A stretch of DNA of 64,000 bases from Streptomyces sp. ASQP_92 (GTDB lineage Bacteria > Actinomycetota > Actinomycetes > Streptomycetales > Streptomycetaceae), in assembly GCF_025399895.1 (NCBI RefSeq), contig NZ_JAODUA010000019.1, positions 1-64,000 of the forward strand, read 5' to 3'. A model generated the notes under the pieces. The model worked only from the letters and a program-made list of their open reading frames with translations, did not search any database and was not told the DNA's origin. Both the position numbers and the translations under genes were made by a program. Positions 1 through 9,167 of the stretch are shown here, piece by piece. Numbering within the stretch: the first letter of the stretch is position 1; every line of letters begins with the position of its first letter.

Positions 1-121
1 CAAAGCCCCAGGGGCGCTTCGGCCGACCCCGGCCGCGCGGCACTGTTCCCCCCACCCCCCGAACCCACTACCCTGCTCCACCCCGCCGCGTCCCGCCCCA
101 CCGAGGAGGCCCCCCCCCGGC

Positions 122-1411
122 ATGACCCTCCCCAGACGCACCCTCCTCCGAGGAGCCCTCACCGCCGGAGCCACCGCGGGCACCCTCGGCGCGGAGGCAC
201 CAGCGGAAGCACCAGCCAAGGCACCAGCGGGGGCACCCGCGGGGGCGGCCACCCCCGCGCACACCCCCACCCGCACCGGCTTCGACCACCTGGTCGCCTC
301 CGCCTACGCCCCCCTCACAGGCCAGAAGGTGGGCCTCGTCACCAACCCCACCGGCGTGACCCGCGACGTACGGCACATCGTGGACGTCATGCACGCCGAC
401 CCCCGCGTGAACCTCGTCGCCGTCTTCGGCCCCGAACACGGCTTCCGCGGCACCGCCCAGGCCGGCGGCTCCGAGGGCCGCTACGACGATCCGGCGACCG
501 GGCTGCCCGTGTACGACACGTACACCAGGAGCGGCCGGGCCCTGGCGGACATCTTCGGCGCGTCCGGCGTGGACACCGTCGTCTTCGACATCCAGGACGT
601 CGGCGCCCGCTTCTACACCTACATTTGGACGCTGTACGACTGCATGGAGGCCGCGGTCCTCGCGGGCAAACGGTTCGTGGTCCTGGACCGGCCGAACCCG
701 GTGACGGGTCGGGCCGCGTACGGCCCGGTCCTGGACCCCGCCTTCGCCACCTTCGTGGGACGCGAGCCCATCGCCCAGGCGCACGGGATGACGGCCGCGG
801 AGCTCGCCCGGCTCTTCGACGCCCAGTTCCTGGGCGGCAAGGTGCGGTTGACGACCGTGGCCATGTCCGGGTGGCGTCGCTCGGACTTCTTCGACCGCAC
901 CGGGCTGCCGTGGGTGCCGCCGAGCCCCAACATGCCGACCCCGGACACCGCCCTCGTCTACTCCGGCACCTGCCTGTTCGAGGGCACCAACCTGTCGGAG
1001 GGGCGGGGCACGACGCGGCCGTTCGAGCTGCTCGGCGCCGAGGGCATCGACGGCCGCTGGGCGGCCGCGCTCGACGCGCTCGCCCTGCCCGGCGTCCGGT
1101 TCCGCGAGGCGTACTTCGCGCCGACCTTCTCCAAGTTCGCGGGGAAGACCGTGGGAGGGGTCCAACTCCACGTCCACCAGCGGGAGTTGTTCGATCCGGT
1201 GCGCACCGGCATCGCGGCCCTGGTGACCGCCAAGCGGGTGTGGCCCGACTTCGCGTGGCGTCCGGATCTCTGGGTCGACAAGCTCACGGGCTCGGCGCTG
1301 GTCCGCACGATGATCGACGCGGGCGCGAGCACGGACGACATCGTCGCCGCCTGGCAGCCGGGGCTCAGGGCGTTCCGCGGTTCGCGTGCGGAACACCTGC
1401 TGTACGACTGA
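122..1411 (+). CDS. Exported NamZ-type (DUF1343) exo-beta-N-acetylmuramidase
   Basis: The 429-residue product belongs to the DUF1343/NamZ family, whose characterised members release terminal N-acetylmuramic acid from peptidoglycan fragments. The N-terminus reads PRRTLLRGAL, a twin-arginine-like signal, followed by an Ala/Pro/Glu-rich linker (about residues 24-55) built of APAE/APAG units. The catalytic core starts near GFDHLVASAY and contains the family hallmarks GLVTNPTG, FGPEHGFRG and DIQDVGARFYTY. A GGAGG element lies about 10 bases before the ATG. The export signal and family together suggest wall recycling outside the membrane. Two hairpins follow the stop, so it is probably monocistronic. 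Family assignment is firm; the exact substrate is inferred. Confidence 0.88.
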   Translation: MTLPRRTLLRGALTAGATAGTLGAEAPAEAPAKAPAGAPAGAATPAHTPTRTGFDHLVASAYAPLTGQKVGLVTNPTGVTRDVRHIVDVMHADPRVNLVAVFGPEHGFRGTAQAGGSEGRYDDPATGLPVYDTYTRSGRALADIFGASGVDTVVFDIQDVGARFYTYIWTLYDCMEAAVLAGKRFVVLDRPNPVTGRAAYGPVLDPAFATFVGREPIAQAHGMTAAELARLFDAQFLGGKVRLTTVAMSGWRRSDFFDRTGLPWVPPSPNMPTPDTALVYSGTCLFEGTNLSEGRGTTRPFELLGAEGIDGRWAAALDALALPGVRFREAYFAPTFSKFAGKTVGGVQLHVHQRELFDPVRTGIAALVTAKRVWPDFAWRPDLWVDKLTGSALVRTMIDAGASTDDIVAAWQPGLRAFRGSRAEHLLYD

Positions 1412-1440
1412 GCACCTGGCAGGGATGTACGTGCAGGCCG

Positions 1441-1483
1441 AACCCCCTGAACTGGGGTTAACCCCCGCACGGTTGGTGGGGGT
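1441..1483 (+). terminator. Two adjacent hairpins after the NamZ gene
   Basis: AACCCC (1441-1446) pairs with GGGGTT (1454-1459) across a 7-base loop. ACCCCC (1461-1466) pairs with GGGGGT (1478-1483) across an 11-base loop. There is no U tract, which is normal for Streptomyces terminators. They lie between two co-directional exported-enzyme genes and probably end the upstream transcript. Confidence 0.45.
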
Positions 1484-1525
1484 GCCACGCTGGGAAAGGG
1501 GCCCGTCGACCGACACCCTTGATCC

Positions 1526-2869
1526 ATGAACCTCTTCACGGACAGTCCCCACCGGTCGAGGCAGGTGCTGCTGCTCCTGCTCACCCTGTGCCTCGGCTTA
1601 TTGACCGCCGCGCCGGCGGCCCGAGCGGCTCCCCGTCCCCCCGGTCCCGCGGGGCCCTCCGATCCGGTACGGGAACTGGCGCGCCAGGCCGTGCCGTTGA
1701 CCGATCCGCGTCCGCTGGGCCGTATGACCGCAGCGGCCGACATCGTGGGCCTGGGCGAGGCCACGCACAACTCGCACGAGTTCTTCGCGACGAAACAGCG
1801 CGTCTTCCAGTACCTCGTCGAGCAGCGGGGTTTCACCACCTTCGCCCTTGAGGTGAGCTGGAGTTCGGGCCTGCGCGTCAATGACTATGTGCGGTACGGC
1901 AGGGGCGACCCGGAGCGGATCGTGCGCGAGGAGTTCCAGGGCTCGTACACCGTGTGGGACACCCAGGAGTATCTGGACCTGATCCGCTGGATGCGCGGCT
2001 ACAACCTGCGCCACCACACCCAGGTCCAGTTCATGGGGGACGACATGGGCTATGCGGGTCCGGTCCTGTTCGACCGGGTGACGGCGTACACGGCCCGGCA
2101 CTACCCGAAGCTGCTGCCCGAGATCGACCGGCTCTACCGGCAGTCGCGGCCCACCGCGGGCGTCGGAGACACGATGATGTCCTACCTCCGGCGCCCCATG
2201 GCCGAGCGCCGGCAGATGGCCGCCGACACCGCCCGTGCCTACGCCCTGCTGTCGGCGCAGTCCCGGGGCGCGGACGCGGAGGAGTTCGACTGGGTGGTGC
2301 AGCACGCCCGCACCATCGCGCAGACGGGCCGGCAGTTCGGCTACGACTTCGACGACCCGGAGCAGTTGCGCGCGTCCCGGGGCTACCGGGACCGGGTCAT
2401 GGCGGAGAACACGCTGTGGTGGCAGCGGCACACCGGGCACCGCATGCTGCTCTCCGCGCACAACGGACATGTCGGCTACGAGCCCACCGGCAACGGCGAA
2501 TATCCGAAGATGCAGGGCGCCTTCCTCCGGGAGGCCATCGGCAGCCGGTATGTCAACATCGGCTTCACCTTCGGGCAGGGGTCCTTCAACGCCTTCGACC
2601 TCAACGACCCGGCCGAGCCGATCCGCACCTTCTCGGTGCCGCCGCTCGGCGCGGGCAGCAACGAGGAGGTCCTGGAGCGGGTGTCGCCGCGCGACTACTA
2701 CCTGGATCTGCGCTCGGCCTCACGGCCCGCCCGCGCCTGGCTGGGCGTGACGCGGCCGACCCGTTCCATAGGCAACGCCTGGCCGGCCGATGTCGAACAG
2801 ACCAGCCTGGGCGCCTCGTTCGACATCCTGATCCATCTGCACCGGGTGCGGGCGGCCGACCGGCTCTGA
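1526..2869 (+). CDS. Secreted erythromycin-esterase family protein
   Basis: The 447-residue protein has a Sec-type signal peptide (hydrophobic stretch residues 14-27, probable cleavage after AARA) and an erythromycin-esterase domain. Family motifs are GLGEATHNSHEFF (the conserved Glu/His pair near the start of the domain), TFALEVSWSSG and FMGDDMGY. Characterised EreA/EreB members open macrolide lactones, but most chromosomal homologues have no known substrate, so a resistance role is not claimed. Codon 25, inside the signal peptide, is TTA (1598-1600). That codon is rare in Streptomyces and usually makes translation depend on the bldA tRNA, so expression may be restricted to development. No Shine-Dalgarno sequence is obvious before the ATG. 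Confidence 0.85.
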   Translation: MNLFTDSPHRSRQVLLLLLTLCLGLLTAAPAARAAPRPPGPAGPSDPVRELARQAVPLTDPRPLGRMTAAADIVGLGEATHNSHEFFATKQRVFQYLVEQRGFTTFALEVSWSSGLRVNDYVRYGRGDPERIVREEFQGSYTVWDTQEYLDLIRWMRGYNLRHHTQVQFMGDDMGYAGPVLFDRVTAYTARHYPKLLPEIDRLYRQSRPTAGVGDTMMSYLRRPMAERRQMAADTARAYALLSAQSRGADAEEFDWVVQHARTIAQTGRQFGYDFDDPEQLRASRGYRDRVMAENTLWWQRHTGHRMLLSAHNGHVGYEPTGNGEYPKMQGAFLREAIGSRYVNIGFTFGQGSFNAFDLNDPAEPIRTFSVPPLGAGSNEEVLERVSPRDYYLDLRSASRPARAWLGVTRPTRSIGNAWPADVEQTSLGASFDILIHLHRVRAADRL

Positions 2870-2953
2870 CCGTCTCGGTCCCGCGTATGGCCAGCTCCCC
2901 GGTCCGGCGGGACGATGGGCTCGCTCATCGTCGAGCGGACCGGAGGTCGGGTC

Positions 2954-4264
2954 ATGGCGGACATCGGAGTCGAGCCGTACCGGGAGATCACCTTTGACGC
3001 GGACGGCGACGCCGATCCCGCCGAGCGCACGGCCCTGACCGGCGTGGACGCCACCGATCTGGTGCTGTTCGCGCACGGCTGGAACAACACCCCCGCCACG
3101 GCCAGGGGACTGTACCGGGCCTTCTTCGCGCCGTTCCCCGCCCTGCTCACGGGCGCGTCCGGGGTGCGGCTCGGGTACGGCGGTGTCACCTGGCCCTCGA
3201 TCCGCTTCACGGACGAGACCATCCCGAACTTTCCCCACGCCACGCAGGCCGCCCCCGGGCCGGGGCTCGACGAGACGACCGTGTCCGCGCTCAAGGGGTT
3301 CTTCCCGGGGCAGGACGCGGCCGTGGACGCGATCGCCGCCCTGCTGGCCCAGCGACCCGATTCCCCGGAAGCCTTCGGGGAGTTCGGGCGGCTGAGCCGG
3401 CGACTGGTGACGGAGGGCGCGGGCAGACCCGGGGCGGCGGGCGACCTCGCGGTGGAGAGCGGTCCGGGCGCCTCGGCCGCGATCCTCACCGACGACATCC
3501 TGACGCTGTGTCAGAGGTTCACCGCGGCGCTCGCCGACACGGGGGCGGTCGTGGAGGCGGGGCCGCCCGGGGCCTCGTTCTCGATCGGCGGCTCCCTCAA
3601 GCACCTGTGGAACGGCGCGAAGGAGGTGTTGCGTCAGCTGACGTACTACGAGATGAAGCACCGCGCGGGCACGGTGGGCCAACTCGGGCTCGGCCCGCTC
3701 ATCGGTCAACTGGCCCTGTCGCGGCCGGACTTGCGCCTCCACCTCGTCGGGCACAGCCAGGGTGCCCGGCTGGTGGCGTTCGCCCTCAAGGGGCTGCCCC
3801 GCGGGGCGCGCAATGTGAAGTCGGTGACCCTGCTGGAAGGAGCCTTCTCCCACTACGCCTTCGCCGAGCGGCTGCCGGACGGCCTGCCGGGGGCGGGCGC
3901 GCTGAGCGACGCACAGGACCGAGCCGACGGCCCGGTCGTGTCCTGCTACTCGCGCTTCGACACCGCGCTGGGCGTCATCTACCCGCTGGCCTCCGCACTG
4001 TCCGGCGACTACGCGAGTGAGCTGCCCGGCCTGGACCGGCGGTGGTGGGCGATCGGTCACGACGGCATTCAGGCGGTCGTGCCGTGCACCACGCTGACGC
4101 TGACCGAGGCGCTGCGCGACGGGGTGCCGGATTCGGGCTGCGTCAGCGTCGACGCGGCCTCGGTGGTGAAGTCGGGCGGCCCGCCGTCCGGCGCGCACAG
4201 CGACATCTGCCACCCGGAGCTCGCCCGTCTGGTGCTGACCGCGGGCCGGATCCTCAGGATCTGA
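2954..4264 (+). CDS. Alpha/beta-hydrolase fold protein, function unknown
   Basis: About 436 residues starting MADIGVEPYREITF. The ATG at 2954 is preferred over one at 2915 because GGAGGT lies 5 bases upstream of it. The region around LFAHGWNNTP matches the oxyanion-hole motif, and LVGHSQGARLVAF is a G-x-S-x-G nucleophile elbow, both typical of alpha/beta hydrolases. A long insertion (about residues 100-220) separates the two motifs. There is no signal peptide or membrane segment, so it is likely cytoplasmic. The nearest described relatives I can recall are uncharacterised actinobacterial serine-peptidase-like proteins. It lies tail to tail with the penicillin-acylase gene. Substrate unknown. 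Confidence 0.75.
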   Translation: MADIGVEPYREITFDADGDADPAERTALTGVDATDLVLFAHGWNNTPATARGLYRAFFAPFPALLTGASGVRLGYGGVTWPSIRFTDETIPNFPHATQAAPGPGLDETTVSALKGFFPGQDAAVDAIAALLAQRPDSPEAFGEFGRLSRRLVTEGAGRPGAAGDLAVESGPGASAAILTDDILTLCQRFTAALADTGAVVEAGPPGASFSIGGSLKHLWNGAKEVLRQLTYYEMKHRAGTVGQLGLGPLIGQLALSRPDLRLHLVGHSQGARLVAFALKGLPRGARNVKSVTLLEGAFSHYAFAERLPDGLPGAGALSDAQDRADGPVVSCYSRFDTALGVIYPLASALSGDYASELPGLDRRWWAIGHDGIQAVVPCTTLTLTEALRDGVPDSGCVSVDAASVVKSGGPPSGAHSDICHPELARLVLTAGRILRI

Positions 4265-4322
4265 CCCGCGGCCGATGGTCCGGAACCGATGGTCCGGAGC
4301 CGATGCTCCTCGGTCGCTGTTC

Positions 4323-7157
4323 CTAGCGGTGGCTGGGGAACTCGACGACCTGCTGATAGGTGGGCCGGTTCTGCCAGTTGATCACCGACTGGGTGATGCC
4401 GCCCAGCGGGCGCTGGACGATGCTGTCGGCGCACCACTGGTCGCCCGCCGAGCAGCCGGCGTCCCCGGGATAGACCTGGGCCGGGGTCTTGGCGGCGGCC
4501 TGCTTGAGTGCGCCGAGCAGGAGGTCGCGGCAGGCGGCCGGCTTGCCGTCGCCGCAGAACGCGCGGCCCAGCGGGCCCTGTACGGGCTCACCCAGGACCG
4601 TGCGCAGATCCTTGTCGACATAGCTCCACCAGCCGTACTGGAAGGCGGAGCCCGCGTGCGAGCCGGTCGGGCCGTGACCCGCCGAGGGTGCTTCGTCGAT
4701 GCCCAGATTGGCGGTCAGGGCGGTGTAGAGCGGGTCGCCGAGTCCGGGCCGGAACTCGGCCTCGACGAGCAGCGGCCACCAGGCGTCCATCAGGCGGACG
4801 GCGTCGGGGTGGGTGTAGGTGCGGGAGCCCTGGGAGGTCTCACGGCGCTGGGTGCCGTCGGCCTTCCAGGCGTCCAACTGCTGGACGGCGGTGGCCAGTT
4901 GGGGGTCGGTCACGGGTGCGCTGTGCAGCACCTTGAGGAGTTCGGGCAGCACGTCCTCACCGCGCAGATCGGTGACGGCGGCCTGGGCCATGGCCCGGGT
5001 CAGCGAGGAGCGGGTGACGCCTCCCTGGGCGACGAGGGCCTTCACCCGGTCGTCGAGGAGGTTGGCCCGGTGCACGGAGCCGTCCCCGAAGCCGGCCGTG
5101 GAGTAGTCCTTGGCCTGCTTGTTGTTCCAGGACACGTAGTAGTCCTGGCCGATCGACTGGGGGTGCTGGGCGGGCGGGGTGTAGGCCGCCGTGTTGTACG
5201 CGGGGTCGAAGCCCTGCCATTCGTAGGTCTGCTCCGCCTTGACGGGCAGCGACGGGTCGACGTCGGGGTTGCGTACCGGGTTCAGGCCGCTGTTGTAGTA
5301 GGCGGCGGTGCGGGAGTCCGCGTAGAACCAGTTGAAGGTGTAGTCGACGGAGCGGGCCGCCTCCTGGAAGGACCGGGCGTCCTTGACGAAGGTGGGGTCG
5401 TTCATCATCTGGAAGCCGATGATCGAGTCCGCGTCGTGGCGGTAGGTGGAGCGCAGCGAGGTGTACGCGACAGGCTTGCCACCCACGGTCGCGCGGGCCG
5501 TGACGATGCCGTAGTTCGTGCGCCAGACCTGCATCCGGTAGGAGCCGGCCGCGGTGGTGTCGGCGACGGTCGGCTTCCAGGAGTTGGCCTTCTCCAGCTT
5601 CTCCATGGGCGTGCAGACACCGCGGTAGACGTAGTGGGTGGCGTCCTGGCACAGCTCCACCGCGTAGGTGTCGGTGATGTCCTGGCCCGCGGAGGTGGCC
5701 GACCAGGCGTAGTCCTGGCCGCGTCCGAGCTGGACGTACATGCCGACGCCCGCGAAGGAGGCGCCCCGGGCGCTGATGCCGGGCCCCTGGATCTCCTGGA
5801 GCATCAGCAACTGGGGCGCGAAGTAGCCGGTCTGGGGACCGAACACCGCCACGGGGTTGCCGCTCGCGGTGTGCGAGCCGGACACCACGAGGGCGTTGGA
5901 CATGCCGCGCGGCTTGCCGAGGTCGATGCCGGGCAGCACGCCGTTGTCGTACATGCCCTTCAGCGGCGCGAGCTTCGGCGGCGCTTTGACGTCCGCCTTG
6001 GCCCGGGTGTTGGCGGAGCCGGTGCGGTCGTAGACGAGCTGTTCGGGGACGACGGAGCCGGGGTCGGGCAGGGCCGCGCCCCGGGCGTTGGCGGGCCTGC
6101 CCGCGTACGGGAAGCTGGTGCCGTCGTGGACGGTGAGCACGGCCTCGGGGTCGTTCCGTTCGCGGAAGGACTCCCAGACCTTGGTGCCTTCGGCGACGCC
6201 GTACTTGGCCTGCGCGGCCTGGAGCGAGAGCGCGGCCTGCACCTCGCCGCCTCCACCGCCGCCGAACAGACCGCCCACGACGGAGGCGAGCGCGATCAGG
6301 TCGGTCAGCTTGAAGGGCTGGATCTCCCCGACGTTCGTTATGGAGTCGATCTTGCCGGTGAGGACGTACTCGCCGGGGAAGTAGCGGCCGTCCTTGGACT
6401 GCTTGGCATAGGCGTTGATGCCGTCCACATAGGCCTGGGCGTCGGCCATGGCCTGTTCGCCCCGGGCGCCGTTGCCGGTGCGGATGCGGTCGACCTGCGC
6501 CTGGAGATCGGCCTCGGTGTACGGGGCCTGGGGCCAGAACTCCTGCTCGAGCCCCTGGTTGGCGAGGGCTCCGCCGGCGAAGGAGGTGAGCTCGCCGCGT
6601 CCGATGTGGCGGAAGAGGTCCATGAGCCACAGCCGGTCCTGGCCCGCCGCGTATCCGGCGCCGTACTCGGTGCCATAGCGCGTGGTGCCCTTGATGTGCG
6701 GCACGCCCGTCGCCTTGTCCCGGGTGATGGTGACGTCCGGGCGGGGTGAACTGGTCGACTGCGCCTGCCCGCTGGGCACCCCGAAGGAGGCGTCGTTGAA
6801 GAAGGCGTTGAGCTTGTCGTCGGTGAGCGAGGACTGGCCCGCCACCAGGGCGTCGTACTTGCCGAGTTCGTCGTCGCTGTGGGCGGGGTGGGTCCCGAAC
6901 AGCTTGTTGCCGAGGATCTCGGCGAGGGTGGCGTTGCCGTTGGCGCCCGGGGGCAGGATGTCGGAGCACTGCCCCTGACAGTGATCCCCGTCGGCGGGCT
7001 CGGCGGCGCCCGCCGGGACCGCGGGTCCGAGCAGGGCGGCGGAGAGGGCGATGACGGTGGCGGCACAGGCGGCGGCTCTGCCGCGTCCGATGCCCCTGAC
7101 CCGTCGAAGTCTGCTGGTGGTTCCGGCTGTTGTGAGCCGTGCGGTGCGTCGTCGCAT
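4323..7157 (-). CDS. Exported penicillin-acylase family (S45) amidase
   Basis: A 944-residue precursor of the Ntn-hydrolase S45 family, which includes penicillin G acylase, AHL acylases and cyclic-lipopeptide deacylases. A long basic N-region and hydrophobic segment (about residues 29-52) form a signal peptide. The alpha chain carries the motif GVPHIKG followed by YGAGYAAGQDRLWLMDL. The mature beta chain should begin at Ser420 (sequence GMS/NALVVSGSH, then GNPVAVFGPQTGY), where autoproteolysis normally frees the catalytic serine. A Gly-rich run sits near residue 300. AGGAG precedes the ATG. The substrate cannot be told from sequence; a secreted amidase acting on acylated amino acids, quorum signals or antibiotics is the family expectation. 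Confidence 0.88.
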   Translation of the reverse strand: MRRRTARLTTAGTTSRLRRVRGIGRGRAAACAATVIALSAALLGPAVPAGAAEPADGDHCQGQCSDILPPGANGNATLAEILGNKLFGTHPAHSDDELGKYDALVAGQSSLTDDKLNAFFNDASFGVPSGQAQSTSSPRPDVTITRDKATGVPHIKGTTRYGTEYGAGYAAGQDRLWLMDLFRHIGRGELTSFAGGALANQGLEQEFWPQAPYTEADLQAQVDRIRTGNGARGEQAMADAQAYVDGINAYAKQSKDGRYFPGEYVLTGKIDSITNVGEIQPFKLTDLIALASVVGGLFGGGGGGEVQAALSLQAAQAKYGVAEGTKVWESFRERNDPEAVLTVHDGTSFPYAGRPANARGAALPDPGSVVPEQLVYDRTGSANTRAKADVKAPPKLAPLKGMYDNGVLPGIDLGKPRGMSNALVVSGSHTASGNPVAVFGPQTGYFAPQLLMLQEIQGPGISARGASFAGVGMYVQLGRGQDYAWSATSAGQDITDTYAVELCQDATHYVYRGVCTPMEKLEKANSWKPTVADTTAAGSYRMQVWRTNYGIVTARATVGGKPVAYTSLRSTYRHDADSIIGFQMMNDPTFVKDARSFQEAARSVDYTFNWFYADSRTAAYYNSGLNPVRNPDVDPSLPVKAEQTYEWQGFDPAYNTAAYTPPAQHPQSIGQDYYVSWNNKQAKDYSTAGFGDGSVHRANLLDDRVKALVAQGGVTRSSLTRAMAQAAVTDLRGEDVLPELLKVLHSAPVTDPQLATAVQQLDAWKADGTQRRETSQGSRTYTHPDAVRLMDAWWPLLVEAEFRPGLGDPLYTALTANLGIDEAPSAGHGPTGSHAGSAFQYGWWSYVDKDLRTVLGEPVQGPLGRAFCGDGKPAACRDLLLGALKQAAAKTPAQVYPGDAGCSAGDQWCADSIVQRPLGGITQSVINWQNRPTYQQVVEFPSHR

Positions 7158-7697
7158 GCGCGCTCCTAGTGGGGGCCGATGCGCCGGAGGCTACTGGGGG
7201 GTACGCCGCGCCGTAAGGTGAACATGCGTCACCTTCTCCGAATCCCCACATGCCCGCCCGACCGGCTCCGCGTTCTCCCCGCGTACCACCGCACGCTGTG
7301 CCCTTTCGGTCTCCATCGGCACGCGTACCGCCTTCGCGCCGCGCGGTGTCGGGAGGGGCCGAGGAAGACCGGTCGTGCCGTCGGGGCGCAAGTGACCATG
7401 GTTGCCGGACCTGTTGAAGGGATTCCCGAGGCGCCGAAGGGTGAGGATCCCGTGGCGTGTTGCGGACCCTGTCGAGCCGCCCGCGACCTGGCACTTCGGC
7501 CGTTCCAGCAGGTCGGCGGGGTGACCGTCGGGTATGGGCCACCTTCTGAGGAGTTCGTGAGAATCGGATTCCAACGGTTGGGACAGGGTAGGCGAATCCC
7601 CCGTAATGGACCTCATCGGAAATTCGATGGAGCCGGATCGTCATCCGGTACGTCCATTCCTCGACGCCGAAGTACGAGCGACGGAGGTGGCAGGGCC
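7158..7697. promoter_or_regulatory. Divergent intergenic region with a hyphenated inverted repeat
   Basis: This 540-base gap separates the penicillin-acylase gene (leftward) from a rightward hypothetical gene. AAGGTGA (7215-7221) and TCACCTT (7229-7235) form perfect 7-bp arms around a 7-base spacer, some 60-80 bases upstream of the acylase start, a reasonable operator position. The rest holds open frames on both strands but none with a convincing start, ribosome site or recognisable product. Confidence 0.4.
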
Positions 7698-8309
7698 ATG
7701 GCTGGATTCCGCAGTCTGGCGAGACAGGTGCGCGACCCGAGGAACGATCTCGCGTTGCGGCGCTATTCGCTGCGCAAATGTCTGGAGCGGTTCGCCCCCT
7801 ACGGGCACCGGGCGACCTGGGACCATCTGTGCGGCAGGCACCGCATCGGGCCCGAGGACCGGGCCCCCGATCCGGCGCGGCTGGTGGCCGCGCTGGAGGA
7901 GCTGGAGGCGGCCAGGGCCGTCTGGCTCGCCTACGAAGTGGAGTTCGCGGCGCGCAGGAAGCGCGAGAAACACGCCGGACTGCGACGACCGGGCTCCTTC
8001 GACGACTGGCACCGGCGCACCTGGGGCGGCTTCGGAGTGGCGTGGTGCGACGACCCCCGGACGCATCCCGTCGAACCGCTGGCCGTGGTGCTCGGCCGCA
8101 TGATCGCGGCCCTGCGCGCGGAACCCGGCACGCTGTGCCCGGTGTGCGGGGAGAGCCGTCTGGTGTGGAACCAGGACCTGTCCCACGAGCCGTGGTTCGG
8201 GCCGGTCTGCTCGGGCTGCGGGATCCTGGTGCCGCGGCCGGTGCTCACCTCCGAGGCGGTGTCCCGGGCCAAGGCGGCACGGCACGGAGAACTGGCATCG
8301 GTGGCGTGA
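7698..8309 (+). CDS. Hypothetical protein with two CxxC knuckles
   Basis: A 203-residue protein starting MAGFRSLARQVRDPRNDL. The ATG at 7698 is chosen because GGAGG lies 10 bases upstream; a longer in-frame reading to 7179 has no support. The N-terminal 100 residues are charged and helical. The C-terminal part has two cysteine pairs, CPVCGES and CSGCG, about 25 residues apart, which look like a zinc ribbon. I do not recognise a named family. The isolated position between divergent promoter DNA and a BKACE gene gives no functional clue. A DNA- or RNA-binding role is possible from the zinc knuckles alone. Confidence 0.7.
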   Translation: MAGFRSLARQVRDPRNDLALRRYSLRKCLERFAPYGHRATWDHLCGRHRIGPEDRAPDPARLVAALEELEAARAVWLAYEVEFAARRKREKHAGLRRPGSFDDWHRRTWGGFGVAWCDDPRTHPVEPLAVVLGRMIAALRAEPGTLCPVCGESRLVWNQDLSHEPWFGPVCSGCGILVPRPVLTSEAVSRAKAARHGELASVA

Positions 8310-8447
8310 GCGGCGCGGGGGCGAGCCGACTCTCCCCCGCGGTGCCACCCGATCCCTCGGCTTCCTCCGTCCCCGAGGGGTCGCGACGATGATTCCCGAT
8401 GACCGCTTCCCGCTCCCCTGTCAGTGGGCTCTGGCACCCTCGACGAC

Positions 8448-9155
8448 ATGATGCAGGTCTGTCTGAACGGCGCCCGCGGCGCGGCCGACGGCGCGATGGT
8501 GCCGCTGTCCCCGGCCGACCTCGCGCGGTCCGCGGCCGAGGCGGTGGCCGCCGGGGCCACCGAGATCCATGTCCACCCCAAGACTCCCTGCGGCGACGAC
8601 TCGCTCTCACCCCGCGTGGTGGGAGCGGCACTTGAGGCCATACGGGCCGTGGTGAGCGTGCCGGTCGGCGTCACCACCGGCGCCTGGGCCGAGCCGGATC
8701 CGGCGCGCCGCGTGGAGCACGTCCGGTCCTGGACGGTGCTGCCCGACTACGCCTCCGTCAACTGGCACGAGGAGGGCGCCGAGGCGGTCGCGGCCGCTCT
8801 GCTCGACCGGGGCGTGGGCATCGAGGCCGGCATCTGGTCCGGCACCGGCGGGGCCCGGCGCTTTCTCGCCTCCCCGCTCGCGCCGAGGGTGCTGCGGGTT
8901 CTGGCCGAGGTGACCGAGTCCCCGCCGGGAGCCGCCGAGCCGACGGCCCGCGCCCTCCTTGCCGAGCTGGGCGACGCGCACGGCAGGCCCCTGCTGCTGC
9001 ACGGCGAGGACGAGAGCGCCTGGCCGGTGCTGCGCCTGGCGCTCGGGCTCGGGCTCGACACCCGAATAGGCCTGGAGGACGTATTGGTCCTGCGGGACGG
9101 TCAACGGGCAGCATCCAACGCCCAGTTGGTGAGGGCGGCACTGGCCTGCCCCTAG
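8448..9155 (+). CDS. BKACE-family (DUF849) beta-keto acid cleavage enzyme
   Basis: A 235-residue member of the family that condenses a beta-keto acid with acetyl-CoA and splits it, founded on 3-keto-5-aminohexanoate cleavage enzyme. Recognisable parts are the N-terminal VCLNGAR, the Zn-ligand motif EIHVHPKT, PVGVTTGAW, and the C-terminal TIM-barrel strand GLDTRIGLEDV. It is shorter than the roughly 270-310 residues of characterised members and lacks part of the C-terminus. Two ATG codons (8448, 8451) lie at the start; the first is listed. It is convergent with soxR, with only 12 bases between the stops. Substrate unknown. Confidence 0.82.
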   Translation: MMQVCLNGARGAADGAMVPLSPADLARSAAEAVAAGATEIHVHPKTPCGDDSLSPRVVGAALEAIRAVVSVPVGVTTGAWAEPDPARRVEHVRSWTVLPDYASVNWHEEGAEAVAAALLDRGVGIEAGIWSGTGGARRFLASPLAPRVLRVLAEVTESPPGAAEPTARALLAELGDAHGRPLLLHGEDESAWPVLRLALGLGLDTRIGLEDVLVLRDGQRAASNAQLVRAALACP

Positions 9156-9167
9156 GCGTCCGGGACG

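Noticed and set aside
4275-6749. Long rightward open frame of 824 codons
   Set aside because: It is antisense to the penicillin-acylase gene; its translation is low-complexity Gly/Val/Arg/Leu and has no family match. High GC creates such shadows.
7191-7616. Leftward 141-codon frame in the acylase intergenic region
   Set aside because: No ribosome site, no recognisable product and it contains the candidate operator; treated as non-coding.
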